Of a DNA stretch of 64,000 nucleotides, positions 1 through 8,781 are shown in pieces. Position 1 is the first letter of the stretch; each line of letters begins with the position of its first letter. The stretch is taken from contig JAAYZC010000002.1 of NCBI GenBank assembly GCA_012515075.1, positions 1 through 64,000 of the forward strand, in the 5' to 3' direction. A program made the position numbers and the translations under genes. The DNA comes from Thermoplasmatales archaeon. Lineage in GTDB: Archaea > Thermoplasmatota > Thermoplasmata > Methanomassiliicoccales > Methanomethylophilaceae. Below the pieces are notes generated by a model, which was not told the DNA's origin, made no database searches, and saw only the letters and a list, made by a program, of their open reading frames with translations.

Positions 1-289
1 CCTTCAGGCCCGCCATTTGTAATGCCTGTTCTGATTAACTCGCCTGTTTCCAGTGATTCCCGTTCGTCATCCAGAGCCTGCGAAGTGTGCTTTTCCGGGT
101 CTGTTTGAAGACGTTTCCGTCATAATCGCTGGAAGGGCTCCCTCTTGCAGGCACAGGGGGCCGCGAGTTCGAGGGAGCTCCACTACGTCGCCCGCCTCAA
201 CCTCCAAAACTCGCCTTCGAAGGAGCGCTGGTTGCCGGCTGGGTGAAAATGTTTTTACGCACCGAAGACGTGGCCCTCCCTGGGGGCAA
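1..289. other. Upstream spacer, no gene recognised
   Basis: No gene is recognised here. The minus-strand ORF that runs through it continues antisense into the membrane-protein gene and shows no family signature. I looked for tRNA, SRP RNA and RNase P RNA core motifs and saw none. A short T-rich patch at about 251-258 could be the promoter of the next gene. Confidence 0.4.
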
Positions 290-787
290 ATGAGCGCTAC
301 TATCAGTCTGGATGATATATATTTCGCGGTTATGCTCATAGCCGTCTTCTTGGTGGTCCTTTCCGTACCTACGGTGGTGCTCACGGTCCGCAACTCCTCC
401 CGCCTCATGAAGAGGTATAGGTACCTGAGATCCATAGAGAGGATCGATTCCGAGGGAGAGGTGCCCAGGGCCATGCTGGATGAATGGAAGGCCGTCAGGA
501 ACTCGGTCGGATATGCTGCCATGATATCGGACGAGATAGGAAGGCTGAACGGCCTGAGGCCCACAATGCTACAGGCGGAGATAGCCATTGTGTTGATCGT
601 TCTGCTGATGCTCCTTGGTACCTTCACCCCGGAGGTGATGTGGCTCATGTCCGTGGTTATCGTGCTCACCTTGACCTCGGTAGTGTATGGCGCTCTGAAC
701 TCCAAGACCTACATCGACGAGTACATAACATTGCTTATGTCGGTCGAGGAGAAGGACGAGGAGGCCATAGACGCCATATACGGCTGA
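290..787 (+). CDS. Small multi-pass membrane protein of unknown function
   Basis: A 165-residue protein that I do not recognise. An N-terminal membrane segment lies at about residues 10-32. A charged cytoplasmic-type stretch follows at about 33-85, then two closely spaced hydrophobic segments at about 93-135 (starting AIVLIVLLML), and an acidic tail ending in DEEAIDAIYG. The ORF track extends upstream to 53, but that part is low-complexity Arg/Pro/Ser sequence with no hydrophobic pattern. The ATG at 290 gives a clean membrane protein and lies about 35 bp after a T-rich element. The cyclophilin gene follows 41 bp later with its own promoter. Confidence 0.6.
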   Translation: MSATISLDDIYFAVMLIAVFLVVLSVPTVVLTVRNSSRLMKRYRYLRSIERIDSEGEVPRAMLDEWKAVRNSVGYAAMISDEIGRLNGLRPTMLQAEIAIVLIVLLMLLGTFTPEVMWLMSVVIVLTLTSVVYGALNSKTYIDEYITLLMSVEEKDEEAIDAIYG

Positions 788-800
788 CCCCCAGAAAGTG

Positions 801-808
801 TTTTTATA
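801..808 (+). promoter_or_regulatory. TATA-like box for the cyclophilin gene
   Basis: The sequence tttttata lies about 25 bp before the ATG at 829, the spacing expected for an archaeal promoter with a leaderless transcript. There is no Shine-Dalgarno sequence before the ATG, which agrees. Confidence 0.55.
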
Positions 809-828
809 CCGTACCAATATCGCGTGGC

Positions 829-1308
829 ATGGCGAAGGTCACGTTCCATACTACGATGGGCGACATTGAGATCGAGATGTTCGACGACATGCCCATAACC
901 ACCGGCAACTTCCTCAAACTCTGCAGAGAGGGTTTCTACGACGGCACCGTGTTCCACAGGGTCATTGAAGGTTTCATGATACAGGGAGGAGACCCCGAAG
1001 GTAACGGATGCGGAGGTCCCGGATACACAATACAGGACGAATTCGTGAAGGGTCATTCCAACAAGAGGGGCACCATATCCATGGCCAACACCGGACGTCC
1101 CAACTCCGGAGGGAGCCAGTTCTTCATAAACCTGGTAGACAACGGATATCTTGACTGGGACAACCCCCGCACGCCTTCCGCGCACCCGGTGTTCGGACAG
1201 ATAGTCGGAGGCACGGACGTTGTGGACCGGATAGGTTGTGTTCCGACTGACAGGAACGACCGGCCCAAGACCCCTGTCATGATAGAAAAGGCGGAAGTCT
1301 CGGAATGA
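829..1308 (+). CDS. Peptidyl-prolyl cis-trans isomerase, cyclophilin type
   Basis: A 159-residue single-domain cyclophilin that isomerises Xaa-Pro bonds, with no signal peptide, so cytoplasmic. Family motifs are visible in order: FHRVIEGFMIQGGDP near residue 43, then MANTGRPNSGGSQFFI near residue 84, and HPVFGQIVGG near residue 125. The catalytic Arg of FHRV and the QGGD loop are intact. The track ORF begins at 484 in the preceding gene's region, but homology begins at MAKVTFHTTMGDIEIE, and the TATA-like element at 801-808 fixes the start at 829. The length is normal for the compact prokaryotic form. Confidence 0.93.
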   Translation: MAKVTFHTTMGDIEIEMFDDMPITTGNFLKLCREGFYDGTVFHRVIEGFMIQGGDPEGNGCGGPGYTIQDEFVKGHSNKRGTISMANTGRPNSGGSQFFINLVDNGYLDWDNPRTPSAHPVFGQIVGGTDVVDRIGCVPTDRNDRPKTPVMIEKAEVSE

Positions 1309-1329
1309 GACGGGGGATCGCAGATCCCT

Positions 1330-1353
1330 GGTCGGGCCGTCACCGGTCCGACC
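1330..1353. terminator. Bidirectional hairpin between convergent genes
   Basis: Six-base arms GGTCGG and CCGACC enclose a further GC-rich inner repeat. The hairpin lies between the ends of the cyclophilin (+) and PIN nuclease (-) genes. Confidence 0.45.
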
Positions 1354-1356
1354 TTC

Positions 1357-1716
1357 TCATCTGAGACTCTCCACCACCAGATGGGTTCCCGAGCGCAGGT
1401 ACACCAGCGGCACGCGGAGTTTTCTCAGCCTGCGCATAAGCTCCTTGTCGTTGGTCAGGACGTAACCGCCTGTCTTCAGAGCCAGTTCCACCACGGAATC
1501 GTCCCCCGAGGCCTCGGTCGGTATTATCTCGTACTTGCGGGCCAGATCTATGGCCGCGGAGGCGAACCTGTGATCCAGATGCTTGAGCTCTCCCAGAAGG
1601 GGGCCCGGGACGACGAACCTGACGTCCCCTAGAAGGTCCCTTACGGAGAGATCCAGGTTTATCCTGACCTCGAAGGGCATCAGGAGGGCGTTCGTGTCCA
1701 GGACGACGGTCTGCAT
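1357..1716 (-). CDS. PIN-domain ribonuclease (Fcf1/Utp24-like)
   Basis: A 119-residue single PIN domain, a metal-dependent RNase fold. The first catalytic Asp is in VVLDTNALLMPF, and a second acidic cluster is in TNDKELMRRLRK. The ORF track starts earlier at 1806, but the PIN fold begins at MQTVVLDTN, and that ATG lies 2 bp after the stop of aIF2 gamma. The gene is the last of S6e / aIF2 gamma / PIN, a conserved archaeal arrangement. This context supports a role in rRNA processing or ribosome-linked RNA cleavage rather than a toxin, and no antitoxin gene is adjacent. Substrate assignment is inference. Confidence 0.82.
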   Translation of the reverse strand: MQTVVLDTNALLMPFEVRINLDLSVRDLLGDVRFVVPGPLLGELKHLDHRFASAAIDLARKYEIIPTEASGDDSVVELALKTGGYVLTNDKELMRRLRKLRVPLVYLRSGTHLVVESLR

Positions 1717-1718
1717 TG

Positions 1719-2957
1719 TCACTGCTCGATTATTCCGTACCCGATGAGCCTCCATTTGTTGGAGATCCTCCTGGATATGGCGACCCTCTGGCCTTCCAGG
1801 ACGCATACGGGTATCTTGAGAACGACCTCTGCGGATTCCGCCCTGGCGCTCTTGACCACGCCGACGGTGGTAGCTGTCCCGATGCTCAGCATCAGGGGCT
1901 CGTTGGTCTTTATCTCGTCGACCTCGAGCTCGCTGGACGAGCCCACCACGCGATCCAGCAGCGTGATCGCCATACTGAAGTCGTGCACCACCGGCGGCAG
2001 GTTGCTGGGCGTACCGACTATCCTGCCGGTCAGACCGTCCGACTTGGTCATGGAGGGGTCCAGCGCTGTGCCTATGGAAACCAGGCCTCCGGGGCAGACT
2101 TCATCCACGCTCCTGCCGCCCGCCTGGAGGGATACGACCTTGGCCGTTATCCTCTCCCATGTGGGTTTACCCGCGACCTCGACCTTCCTCCCCGGTACGA
2201 CCTCTATCTCATCGCCGACCTTGAGGATGCCCTGCACCAGGGTGCCTCCCAGGACGCCGCCCCTTAGGTCCTTGGGCTCCGCTCCGGGAGAATTGATGTC
2301 GAATGAACGCGCGACGTGCATCAGCGGCGGCGATTCGGTGTCCCTGACCACCTTTGACACTATGTGCTCCTCGATGGCCTCGATCAGCATATCTATGTTG
2401 ACGCCGCGGTTGGCGGACACAGGTATTATCGGCGCCGACTCGGCGACGGTCCCTTTGACGAACTCCTTGATCTGCTTGAAGTTCTCCACGGCCTGCTCGC
2501 GGGTGACTATGTCGATCTTGTTCTGGACGATGATGATCTTGTCTATCCCGATTATGGACAGGGCCATCAGGTGCTCTTTGGTCTGGGGCTGGGGGCACTT
2601 CTCGTTGGCGGCCACCATCAGCAGTGCGCCGTCCATCAACGCCGCTCCGGACAGCATCGTGGCCATAAGCGTCTCGTGACCGGGGGCGTCCACGAAGGAG
2701 ACCGCCCTCACGAACTCGGCATCGGACCCGCAGTTCCTGCACTTGTCGGTCGTTCCGTAAGCTGAGGAGCCCTGGCAGCTAGGGCATTTGTAGAAAGATA
2801 CGTCAGCGTACCCCAGCCTGATGGATATGCCTCTCTTGACCTCTTCGGAATGACGGTCCGTCCACTCCCCGCTTAGGGCTTTGGTGAGCGTGGTCTTACC
2901 GTGGTCGACATGCCCGATCATACCTATGTTGATCTCAGGCTGCTTGGGTACTTTCAT
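1719..2957 (-). CDS. eif2g: Translation initiation factor aIF2 gamma subunit
   Basis: A 412-residue GTPase that, with the alpha and beta subunits, brings Met-tRNAi to the small ribosomal subunit. The P-loop [14 protein letters not shown] is near residue 16, DAPGHE is the switch II motif and NKID the guanine-specificity motif. A zinc-binding knuckle of four Cys (CPSCQGSS, then CRNCGSDAE) lies within the G domain, as in archaeal and eukaryal gamma subunits. Two beta-barrel domains follow. The start ATG overlaps the S6e stop by 4 bp, so the two are translationally coupled. The length is normal. Confidence 0.97.
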   Translation of the reverse strand: MKVPKQPEINIGMIGHVDHGKTTLTKALSGEWTDRHSEEVKRGISIRLGYADVSFYKCPSCQGSSAYGTTDKCRNCGSDAEFVRAVSFVDAPGHETLMATMLSGAALMDGALLMVAANEKCPQPQTKEHLMALSIIGIDKIIIVQNKIDIVTREQAVENFKQIKEFVKGTVAESAPIIPVSANRGVNIDMLIEAIEEHIVSKVVRDTESPPLMHVARSFDINSPGAEPKDLRGGVLGGTLVQGILKVGDEIEVVPGRKVEVAGKPTWERITAKVVSLQAGGRSVDEVCPGGLVSIGTALDPSMTKSDGLTGRIVGTPSNLPPVVHDFSMAITLLDRVVGSSSELEVDEIKTNEPLMLSIGTATTVGVVKSARAESAEVVLKIPVCVLEGQRVAISRRISNKWRLIGYGIIEQ

Positions 2958-3355
2958 TGGTTCTCCGCAGGAGCTTCGGGGGCGAAGGACTCCTCCACGG
3001 ACTTGGGTCCGTACTCTGCGATCGCCATGTTGACCTGTACGATCGATGCGGATATTGTGGATCCGCGAATCGCGACCCTCTTCCTCTCGCCGTCATACAC
3101 GGGATGGAATCCGGTGCTCTCGGAGAGGAGGAGTTTGCGCCTCTTGTTCCCGGGGAGGTCCCCCCTCATGGGGGTTCCGTTCCCGTCGCTTCCGCCTGTG
3201 ATCTTCAGTTTGTAACCGGGGAGACCCACGAATATTCCGTCCACGATCTCTCCGATGTTTTTACCAATCAGAGAGTTCGCGTGGTGACCTGACACGGCAA
3301 CGTTGTACGATCTGCCGGTCTTCACATCGTTAACGATAGCTTTGAATTCTACCAT
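2954..3355 (-). CDS. rps6e: Ribosomal protein S6e
   Basis: A 133-residue small-subunit protein, typical for archaeal S6e. Family motifs include the N-terminal [19 protein letters not shown], the [20 protein letters not shown] block and the [15 protein letters not shown] stretch. It is the first gene of an operon with aIF2 gamma and the PIN nuclease. A Shine-Dalgarno AGGTG lies just before the ATG. A TATA-like aatataaag (plus-strand view) lies at about 3391-3399, predicting a short leader of about 15 nt. Confidence 0.97.
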   Translation of the reverse strand: MVEFKAIVNDVKTGRSYNVAVSGHHANSLIGKNIGEIVDGIFVGLPGYKLKITGGSDGNGTPMRGDLPGNKRRKLLLSESTGFHPVYDGERKRVAIRGSTISASIVQVNMAIAEYGPKSVEESFAPEAPAENQ

Positions 3356-3390
3356 TTGAACACCTGTAAGACCGCGTTAGCATGGAACCC

Positions 3391-3400
3391 AATATAAAGT
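3391..3400 (-). promoter_or_regulatory. TATA box of the S6e operon
   Basis: On the minus strand the sequence reads actttatatt, about 40 bp before the S6e ATG. This puts transcription start near 3370, with AGGTG inside the short leader. Confidence 0.5.
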
Positions 3401-3420
3401 TTTGCTAAGAGATTGACGGT

Positions 3421-4500
3421 TCAATCCTCTTCTTTATTAGCCTTGTCTTTTTTGGATTTCCAGGACTTTATGCCCTGCTTCCTGCGCGTGGGCTCCTCAA
3501 GGCGGAGCTTGAAGTCCTTTATGGTCTTGACTTCAGAAGGGTCCACACCCCGGAGGTAAGCCAGATAGAGAGAGACATAATCCCCGAACATGCATGCCCG
3601 AAGACATCTCTCCAATATCGTCCTCCCCCGTATCTTGATGACCTTGGGCCTTATCCCATAGGACACTACGGCCTTTATCGCCGCATCGGAAAGCTTCCTG
3701 ACCGTCCTGTTGGCATTCTCCTCATAGAGGAACACCAGGATGCACCGGTTCCTGGCTCCCCCTTCGGACCATCCGGCTACCTCGTTGTGATTGAACTCCG
3801 GTATGGAGCCGGCGAAGGCCATCATCTTGGAGTTCTCGTTTATCTGGGTCTTCCATCTTATGGCCGCCGATGGTATGCCGGATGTCGAATATATCACGGG
3901 CGCCTTGCCGAATATGTCCTTGGCGGCCGTTCTTGCTACGCTCCTGTCGCTTTCCAGCTTGGATCTGAACTTCAGCAGCTTGGGTATCAGCTTCTTGATG
4001 TCCGTCTTGCACCTGGGTCCGCCCACGGTCTCTATTATGTTGGCCATCGACCCGAGTATGTGCCCGAGGGCGCTGCGGGGCTGTATGCCCGCGGGTATCT
4101 CCACGATGCACTTCCCGTCCCCCCTCGCCTTCTCCAGCAGCTTGCCTCCGGATGTTATGACCACCACCGTGCTCCCTCTCTGGACCGCCTGGTCGTACAT
4201 GGAGAGGGTCTCCTTGGTGTTACCGGAATGACTGGAGACGATGACCAGGGTGCTGCCGTTGACCCATCTTGGGAGCTCCGGGAACCTCTGTACGGTGATC
4301 GGGAAGTTCATTGTGGGGTAGAGGCTGTCGGCTATGACATCTCCGCCTATGGCGGACCCGCCCATGCCGCATATTACTATGCGGTCGAAGTCGGCCTTTA
4401 TGTCGAGGTCCCCCTCCACAGCCTCCGAGAGATTGTCCACGAAGGCGTATATCTCGCGGTGCATGTCGTTCGGATCAAACTCGCTGGGCTCGTTCTGCAT
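3421..4500 (-). CDS. Bifunctional phosphoglucose/phosphomannose isomerase
   Basis: A 359-residue two-SIS-domain isomerase that interconverts glucose 6-phosphate or mannose 6-phosphate with fructose 6-phosphate. The first SIS domain carries VICGMGGSAIGGDVIAD near residue 42 and SSHSGNTKETL near residue 89. The substrate-loop sequence EFNHNEVAGW, typical of PGI/PMI, lies near residue 235. A lysine-rich C-terminal tail follows the second domain. The gene starts 9 bp after the aIF5B stop, so it probably belongs to the same transcript. It would supply mannose and fructose phosphates to the glycan genes in this window. Confidence 0.9.
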   Translation of the reverse strand: MQNEPSEFDPNDMHREIYAFVDNLSEAVEGDLDIKADFDRIVICGMGGSAIGGDVIADSLYPTMNFPITVQRFPELPRWVNGSTLVIVSSHSGNTKETLSMYDQAVQRGSTVVVITSGGKLLEKARGDGKCIVEIPAGIQPRSALGHILGSMANIIETVGGPRCKTDIKKLIPKLLKFRSKLESDRSVARTAAKDIFGKAPVIYSTSGIPSAAIRWKTQINENSKMMAFAGSIPEFNHNEVAGWSEGGARNRCILVFLYEENANRTVRKLSDAAIKAVVSYGIRPKVIKIRGRTILERCLRACMFGDYVSLYLAYLRGVDPSEVKTIKDFKLRLEEPTRRKQGIKSWKSKKDKANKEED

Positions 4501-4509
4501 GAGCGGTCC

Positions 4510-6261
4510 TCACATCCCCCAGAAGGGTTCTTCCTTCCTTTTGATGGTTATGGTCTCGGAGAGGGCCATCTTCTCGTCCTCGTTGAGGCCTATGGACGTG
4601 GACAGCTCCTTGACTGTGGATTCCAGGAGGTCAACGTAAATCACGTCCTCCTCGTTGATCTGTCTGCCGGCGGTTACGCCCTCCAAAGATATCGCCACCT
4701 CCTCGCCCTGGGCCGCTTCCTTCAGCGTGTCCTCGCCCGAATGTATGCTCCTGATCTTTCCCGCGTCGCGTCCGTCCGCCCCCAGGAGCCTCTGGTTCGC
4801 CTTTATCCTGCCCGCCAGTACGCGAACGCCCACGATGGCTGGCTTGCTGGCGCGGAATATGCAGCCCGGGAGTATCCTGAGCTTGGCCGGGAACGGGAAC
4901 TCGGACCTCTTGTCGGACTCCGACCTCTTCTTGGACTCCTCCAGCCATTCCTTGTAATCCTCGATTATCTTGTAGACCACGGGATCCGAGAATATCCTTA
5001 TCTCGTGGTTGGCCGCCTCGGCCTCGGCATCCTTGGACATCGAGACGTTGAAACCGAGGATCACTTTGTTCTGCGTGTCCCCGTAGGCCGCGGTCTCGAC
5101 TATGTCCCTACGGGTTATCTCCCCGACGCCGTACTTCCTTATGGGCATCCCCGCCGCTTTGGCCTCGAAAGCCAGAGCCTCCAGGGAGCCTATCGCGTCG
5201 GCCTTGATCGTGACCCCTTCATCAGACAGCTCAACCTTGATGTTGGACTCCTCGGTCATATCCCTCACGGCGGGGTCGTTCGGTCCCTTGACCACCCTGA
5301 GCGGCGCGCCGGCTATGACCCCCTCCATGTTCTGGCAGGATATCTTCACCCCGGCGGCCGCGTGCAGCTCCTTGACGGAGTCGAAGCGGTCCCTGGGGTC
5401 CCGTATCTCATCCAGCGGCTTGGGCTTCAGTATGGCCTTGACCTTGGTGACCACAGGGGCCCCTCTGGTCCCCAGCGCCACCGTGTCCCCCTTCTTCAGC
5501 ACCCCGGAGTACAGTATCATGTCCAGGGTAGAGCCCAGTCCGCGCTCCTCCTTGACCTCCAGTATGGTGCCTCTCCCGGGGCCGTCCTCCTTCTTGAGCT
5601 CAGACTCCAGGAAGCGCTGCGCCAGCCCGATGAGCACGAGCAGGAGGTCCGGTATCCCCTCCCCCTCCTTCGCGCTTATGGGCACCAGGGCCACGGTCTT
5701 GGTGAAGTCGTCTATCCTGTCGTATCTGTCCGCCGATATGCCCTCTGACGCCAACTGAGCTATGATGTCGTACATCTTCTCGTTGAAGACCTCCAGGGTG
5801 CGTTCCTGCTGCTTCCTCTCCGAGACGGCGAAGGGGCGACCGTCCTCGCTCATCCACCCCTGTACGGTGTCTATCTTGTTGAGAGCTATGAGGAAGGGCG
5901 TCCTGTACTGTTTGAGTATGCGTATGGACTCGACGGTCTGGGGCTTTATGCCCTCCCTGATGTCTATGACCAGGACCGCCAGGTCCGCCAGCGAGCCCCC
6001 TCTTGCACGGAGGGTTATGAAAGAATGGTGCCCGGGGGTGTCTATGAACAGTAGCCCGGGTACGTCGAACTTGTTCTTCCCTATGAGCGGAGCGCACACC
6101 TTGTAGATGTGCTCGACCGGGACCTCGGTGGCGCCTATGTGCTGGGTGATCGCCCCGGCCTCCCTGGCCTGGACTGAGGTCCCCCGGATCCTGTCCAAGA
6201 GCCTTGTCTTGCCATGGTCAACATGACCGAGAACACTGACCACCGGTTGCCTTATCGCCAT
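4510..6261 (-). CDS. infB: Translation initiation factor aIF5B (IF2 homologue)
   Basis: A 583-residue GTPase that promotes subunit joining. The G domain carries [17 protein letters not shown] near residue 12, DTPGHHSF and NKID, followed by the EF-Tu-like domain II, the alpha/beta/alpha domain III and a C-terminal domain IV. The length matches archaeal aIF5B without the eukaryal N-terminal extension. It follows L7Ae / S28e / L24e / Ndk, a conserved archaeal order, with a 42-bp gap after Ndk. No intein or frameshift is seen. Confidence 0.97.
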   Translation of the reverse strand: MAIRQPVVSVLGHVDHGKTRLLDRIRGTSVQAREAGAITQHIGATEVPVEHIYKVCAPLIGKNKFDVPGLLFIDTPGHHSFITLRARGGSLADLAVLVIDIREGIKPQTVESIRILKQYRTPFLIALNKIDTVQGWMSEDGRPFAVSERKQQERTLEVFNEKMYDIIAQLASEGISADRYDRIDDFTKTVALVPISAKEGEGIPDLLLVLIGLAQRFLESELKKEDGPGRGTILEVKEERGLGSTLDMILYSGVLKKGDTVALGTRGAPVVTKVKAILKPKPLDEIRDPRDRFDSVKELHAAAGVKISCQNMEGVIAGAPLRVVKGPNDPAVRDMTEESNIKVELSDEGVTIKADAIGSLEALAFEAKAAGMPIRKYGVGEITRRDIVETAAYGDTQNKVILGFNVSMSKDAEAEAANHEIRIFSDPVVYKIIEDYKEWLEESKKRSESDKRSEFPFPAKLRILPGCIFRASKPAIVGVRVLAGRIKANQRLLGADGRDAGKIRSIHSGEDTLKEAAQGEEVAISLEGVTAGRQINEEDVIYVDLLESTVKELSTSIGLNEDEKMALSETITIKRKEEPFWGM

Positions 6262-6303
6262 ATAATCGCCCCTAAGTGGAAATTGAAGCGGTTTGAAAGG
6301 GTT

Positions 6304-6753
6304 TTACTCGTATATCCAAGCGTCGGAGGTCCTGTTGTAGGAAACCAGTTCCTCGGGCCCGAAGAAGATCGCGATCTCCCTCTCCGCGGATTCGGGAGAG
6401 TCCGAACCGTGTATGAGGTTCATGCCGGTCTGCATGCCGTAGTCCCCGCGTATGGTGCCGGGAGCGGACTCCTTGGGGTTTGTCTTCCCCATCATGTTCC
6501 TGCATACGGAAACGGCCTCCTCTCCCTCCATGACCATCGCCAGAACCGGGCCGGACGTGATGTAGGATATCAGAGAGTCGTAGAACTTCTTGCCCTTGTG
6601 CTCTCCGTAGTGGTTCTCGGCCGTCTCCTTGGGGATGACCATGAGCTTCATCGCCACGAGCTTCAGCCCTTTCCTCTCGAACCTGGAGACGATCTCGCCG
6701 CAGAGTCCGCGCTGGACCCCGTCGGGCTTTACCATGAGGTATGTCCTCTCCAT
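6304..6753 (-). CDS. ndk: Nucleoside diphosphate kinase
   Basis: A 149-residue enzyme that transfers the gamma phosphate between nucleoside triphosphates and diphosphates. The start [16 protein letters not shown] is canonical. The catalytic His is in [16 protein letters not shown] near residue 118, and the GP near residue 88 belongs to the nucleotide site. The ORF track begins 39 codons earlier inside L24e, and the conserved N-terminus fixes the ATG at 6753. The gap to the L24e stop is 5 bp, so the genes are co-transcribed. Confidence 0.96.
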   Translation of the reverse strand: MERTYLMVKPDGVQRGLCGEIVSRFERKGLKLVAMKLMVIPKETAENHYGEHKGKKFYDSLISYITSGPVLAMVMEGEEAVSVCRNMMGKTNPKESAPGTIRGDYGMQTGMNLIHGSDSPESAEREIAIFFGPEELVSYNRTSDAWIYE

Positions 6754-6758
6754 GAGGC

Positions 6759-6977
6759 TCACTCCTTCTTCTCGGCGACTTTCAGGCGAGCGGCCTTCTC
6801 GGTATGGGCCTTCTCGGTCCAGGCGGTGGTCCTGGGGACCCTCTTCAGCTCGACCATGTTCTTGTAGCACTTGTTGGTGTCGAAGAAGTAGACGGAGCCG
6901 TCCTTCTTGACGTACATCTTGCCGGTTCCCGGCTCAATCGTCGCGCCGCAGAATGTGCATTTTCTGATCTCTGCCAC
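6759..6977 (-). CDS. rpl24e: Ribosomal protein L24e
   Basis: A 72-residue zinc-finger ribosomal protein. The two Cys pairs are [15 protein letters not shown] and [10 protein letters not shown]. In the second pair only one Cys is seen, so the usual four-Cys finger is reduced to three visible Cys. The ORF track uses a GTG at 6986 that overlaps the S28e stop. I prefer the GTG at 6977, because AGGTGAT lies 4-10 bp upstream and the product then begins [11 protein letters not shown] as in relatives. Confidence 0.92.
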   Translation of the reverse strand: MAEIRKCTFCGATIEPGTGKMYVKKDGSVYFFDTNKCYKNMVELKRVPRTTAWTEKAHTEKAARLKVAEKKE

Positions 6978-6982
6978 CAAAA

Positions 6983-7198
6983 TCACCTGCCCATTCCCAT
7001 CTTCCTGGCTTCTCTGGAGGTCTCTCTGAGCATCAGGATGTCCCCCATCCTTACCGGCCCCATGATGTTCCTGGTGATGATCCTCCCCTTGTCACGGCCG
7101 TCCAGAACACGGACCTTGACCTGGGTGGCTTCACCAGTCATCCCGGTGCGGCCGATTATCTCGACTACCTCTGAAGGGATGCTATCTGTGTCTGCCAT
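6983..7198 (-). CDS. rps28e: Ribosomal protein S28e
   Basis: A 71-residue OB-fold small-subunit protein. The family core [22 protein letters not shown] and the C-terminal [11 protein letters not shown] are intact. The track start at 7207 is an upstream GTG. The ATG at 7198 has AGGTGATT about 5 bp upstream and gives the usual N-terminus MADTDS. It sits between L7Ae and L24e in the classic archaeal cluster. Confidence 0.95.
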   Translation of the reverse strand: MADTDSIPSEVVEIIGRTGMTGEATQVKVRVLDGRDKGRIITRNIMGPVRMGDILMLRETSREARKMGMGR

Positions 7199-7208
7199 TC
7201 GAATCACC

Positions 7209-7574
7209 TTAGTTCTTCAGTGCCTTGACAGCGCTGGCGATCTCTTCGCAGAGGGGCTTCCCTTTGCCGACATCGACGATGGCTATGGACGCCGTGGGCT
7301 TCTCTAGGCCTATCGCGTTGCCGAGCTCCGCTTTGCTGGGCACGTAAACGTAAGCTACGTTCCTCTCCTCGCACAGCGAGGGCATGTGGGCCAGTATCTC
7401 GGGGGGGTCCACATCGGTGGCCATGATCACGATGGCCGCCTCTCCGCGCTCGACGGATTTGGTGACCTCGTTGGTCCCTTTCTTGATCTTTCCGCCGTCC
7501 CTCGCGATCTCCGCCAGGGAGTAGGCTTTGTCTGAAAGCTCTTTGGGTGTCTCAAACTTCACAAATACAGACAT
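7209..7574 (-). CDS. rpl7ae: Ribosomal protein L7Ae (K-turn binding)
   Basis: A 121-residue protein that binds kink-turns in 23S rRNA and is also a core subunit of box C/D and H/ACA RNPs. The RNA-contact motif [16 protein letters not shown] is near residue 32, and the conserved loop with [11 protein letters not shown] is present. First gene of the L7Ae / S28e / L24e / Ndk / aIF5B operon. A Shine-Dalgarno GAGGT precedes the ATG. The leader, about 57 nt from a TATA at about 7655, contains a C/D-like motif (listed separately) that could let L7Ae bind its own mRNA. Confidence 0.96.
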   Translation of the reverse strand: MSVFVKFETPKELSDKAYSLAEIARDGGKIKKGTNEVTKSVERGEAAIVIMATDVDPPEILAHMPSLCEERNVAYVYVPSKAELGNAIGLEKPTASIAIVDVGKGKPLCEEIASAVKALKN

Positions 7575-7590
7575 TTAAATTACCTCTTTC

Positions 7591-7613
7591 CGGCGTCAGA
7601 GCGCCGTCATCAT
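7591..7613 (-). promoter_or_regulatory. Possible K-turn or hairpin in the L7Ae mRNA leader
   Basis: In the transcript sense the leader reads AUGAUGA, a perfect box C match, then the hairpin CGGCG-CUCUGA-CGCCG whose loop ends with CUGA, a box D match. L7Ae binds C/D kink-turns, and leader autoregulation by L7Ae has been reported in other archaea. The flanks do not form an obvious stem I, so the geometry is imperfect. Confidence 0.35.
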
Positions 7614-7650
7614 TCATCGGCTCTAAAGAGCAGAACGACCAATTCCCTGT

Positions 7651-7663
7651 TAGTATATATTAC
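7651..7663 (-). promoter_or_regulatory. TATA box of the L7Ae operon
   Basis: On the minus strand gtaatatatacta lies about 80 bp before the L7Ae ATG, so a leader of roughly 55-60 nt is expected. That is longer than for most genes here, where the TATA is 24-30 bp from the start codon. Confidence 0.5.
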
Positions 7664-8781
7664 TTACCCGATGGCACGGGCCCATGCGACGGGGGCGCCG
7701 GTTCTCCCGCGGCGACAGAAAGAAGAACCTCCTCCAGCCTTCCGATGTGATTGTCCCAGGAGAAGTACTCGGCCCTTGCGCGAGCCTTCCTCCTCAGTTC
7801 CTGCCGGAGATCTCCGTCCGACAGCAGCGAGTTGATCGCATCCGCCAGACCCCCGGGGTCTCCGGGATCCACCAGTATCCCTCCGTCCCCCACTGTCTCC
7901 GGCAGCCCGTTGACGTTGGTGGATATCACCGGGCGCCCGTAGGACATCTGCTCCATGGCGGCTATGCCGAAGGCCTCGGATAGCGAGGGTATAACGAACA
8001 TCCTGCAGGTGCTCATGAGGCGCACCTTCTCCTCCTCGGTGACCCAGCCTCTCATCTCCACCCGGTCCTGCAGACCAAGAGCCCTTATCTTCCTCGATAT
8101 CCTGGCGGCGTCCGGGCCCTTGCCGCATATGAGCAGTCTGCATTCCACGCGCCTCATCGCCTCCACCAGGTGCCCCAGCCCCTTCACCCTCACCATCCTC
8201 CCAAGGGACAGTATAAAATCGCCCTCCTCATCATTCGTCTCGGGGTAGGAGGACAGACAGTTCGGCACCGTGGTCACCCTCTCCGGCGGGACCCCTTTCC
8301 CTATCGTCGCCCTGCGGGCGTCCTCGCTCACGGTTATCACATGATCGAAGGTTCTCAGGCATCTATTCACAAAGATCCTGTCATTGATCTCGGAGATCGG
8401 AGCCTGCAGCCCCGCGCCCTCGCCCCACATGTTGTGGACTGTGAACACCTTACCCCCGTCGTACCTCGCCACGTCCCTGTTGTAGGACGGGGCCCAGCGA
8501 TAGTTGTAGCTGACGACATCCGCATCGAGTGACCTCAGATTCTCGAGCACGTCGCTGGAGGATACGAATGGGGGGTTGTACACATTGACGAATCTGGATT
8601 TGAGTCTGACCACCCTGTATCCGAACTCGGTCCTCTCCTCCTCTGGGGTACCAGGGAGCCTGGAGGTCAGAATTGTCACGTCGTGTCCTCTGGATGACAG
8701 CAGCCTCGCCGTGTCATGCATGCGGTGCTCTATGCCGCCGGTCCACGGATAGAAGAACGGGTTAACGTCCGTTATCCTCAC
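7660..8781 (-). CDS. Glycosyltransferase, GT4 family
   Basis: A GT-B fold glycosyltransferase of about 373 residues. The N-terminal motif ITDVNPFFYPWTGGIEHR is typical of family 4 retaining enzymes. The nucleotide-sugar EX7E motif is in PSLSEAFGIAAMEQMSYG in the C-terminal half. There is no membrane segment. The track start is a GTG at 8793, and three GTG codons (8793, 8790, 8781) lie in frame. I list 8781 because it gives the usual short N-terminus, and GGAGGAGGG lies upstream. The start overlaps the preceding membrane-protein gene by 20 bp. It is the last gene of a five-gene glycan or glycolipid operon. Confidence 0.88.
   Translation of the reverse strand: MRITDVNPFFYPWTGGIEHRMHDTARLLSSRGHDVTILTSRLPGTPEEERTEFGYRVVRLKSRFVNVYNPPFVSSSDVLENLRSLDADVVSYNYRWAPSYNRDVARYDGGKVFTVHNMWGEGAGLQAPISEINDRIFVNRCLRTFDHVITVSEDARRATIGKGVPPERVTTVPNCLSSYPETNDEEGDFILSLGRMVRVKGLGHLVEAMRRVECRLLICGKGPDAARISRKIRALGLQDRVEMRGWVTEEEKVRLMSTCRMFVIPSLSEAFGIAAMEQMSYGRPVISTNVNGLPETVGDGGILVDPGDPGGLADAINSLLSDGDLRQELRRKARARAEYFSWDNHIGRLEEVLLSVAAGEPAPPSHGPVPSGK

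Noticed and set aside
67-705. 212-residue minus-strand ORF opposite the first membrane protein
   Set aside because: Its C-terminal part lies in the otherwise empty spacer and looked tempting, but there is no recognisable domain, and the plus-strand gene has a far better membrane-protein pattern.
484-828. N-terminal extension of the cyclophilin ORF
   Set aside because: The extension lies in a shadow frame of the preceding gene, and a TATA box sits 25 bp before the family start.
3787-5748. 653-residue plus-strand ORF
   Set aside because: It is antisense to the PGI/PMI and aIF5B genes, rich in Gly/Tyr/Leu/Arg with no motif, and spans the junction of two clear genes.
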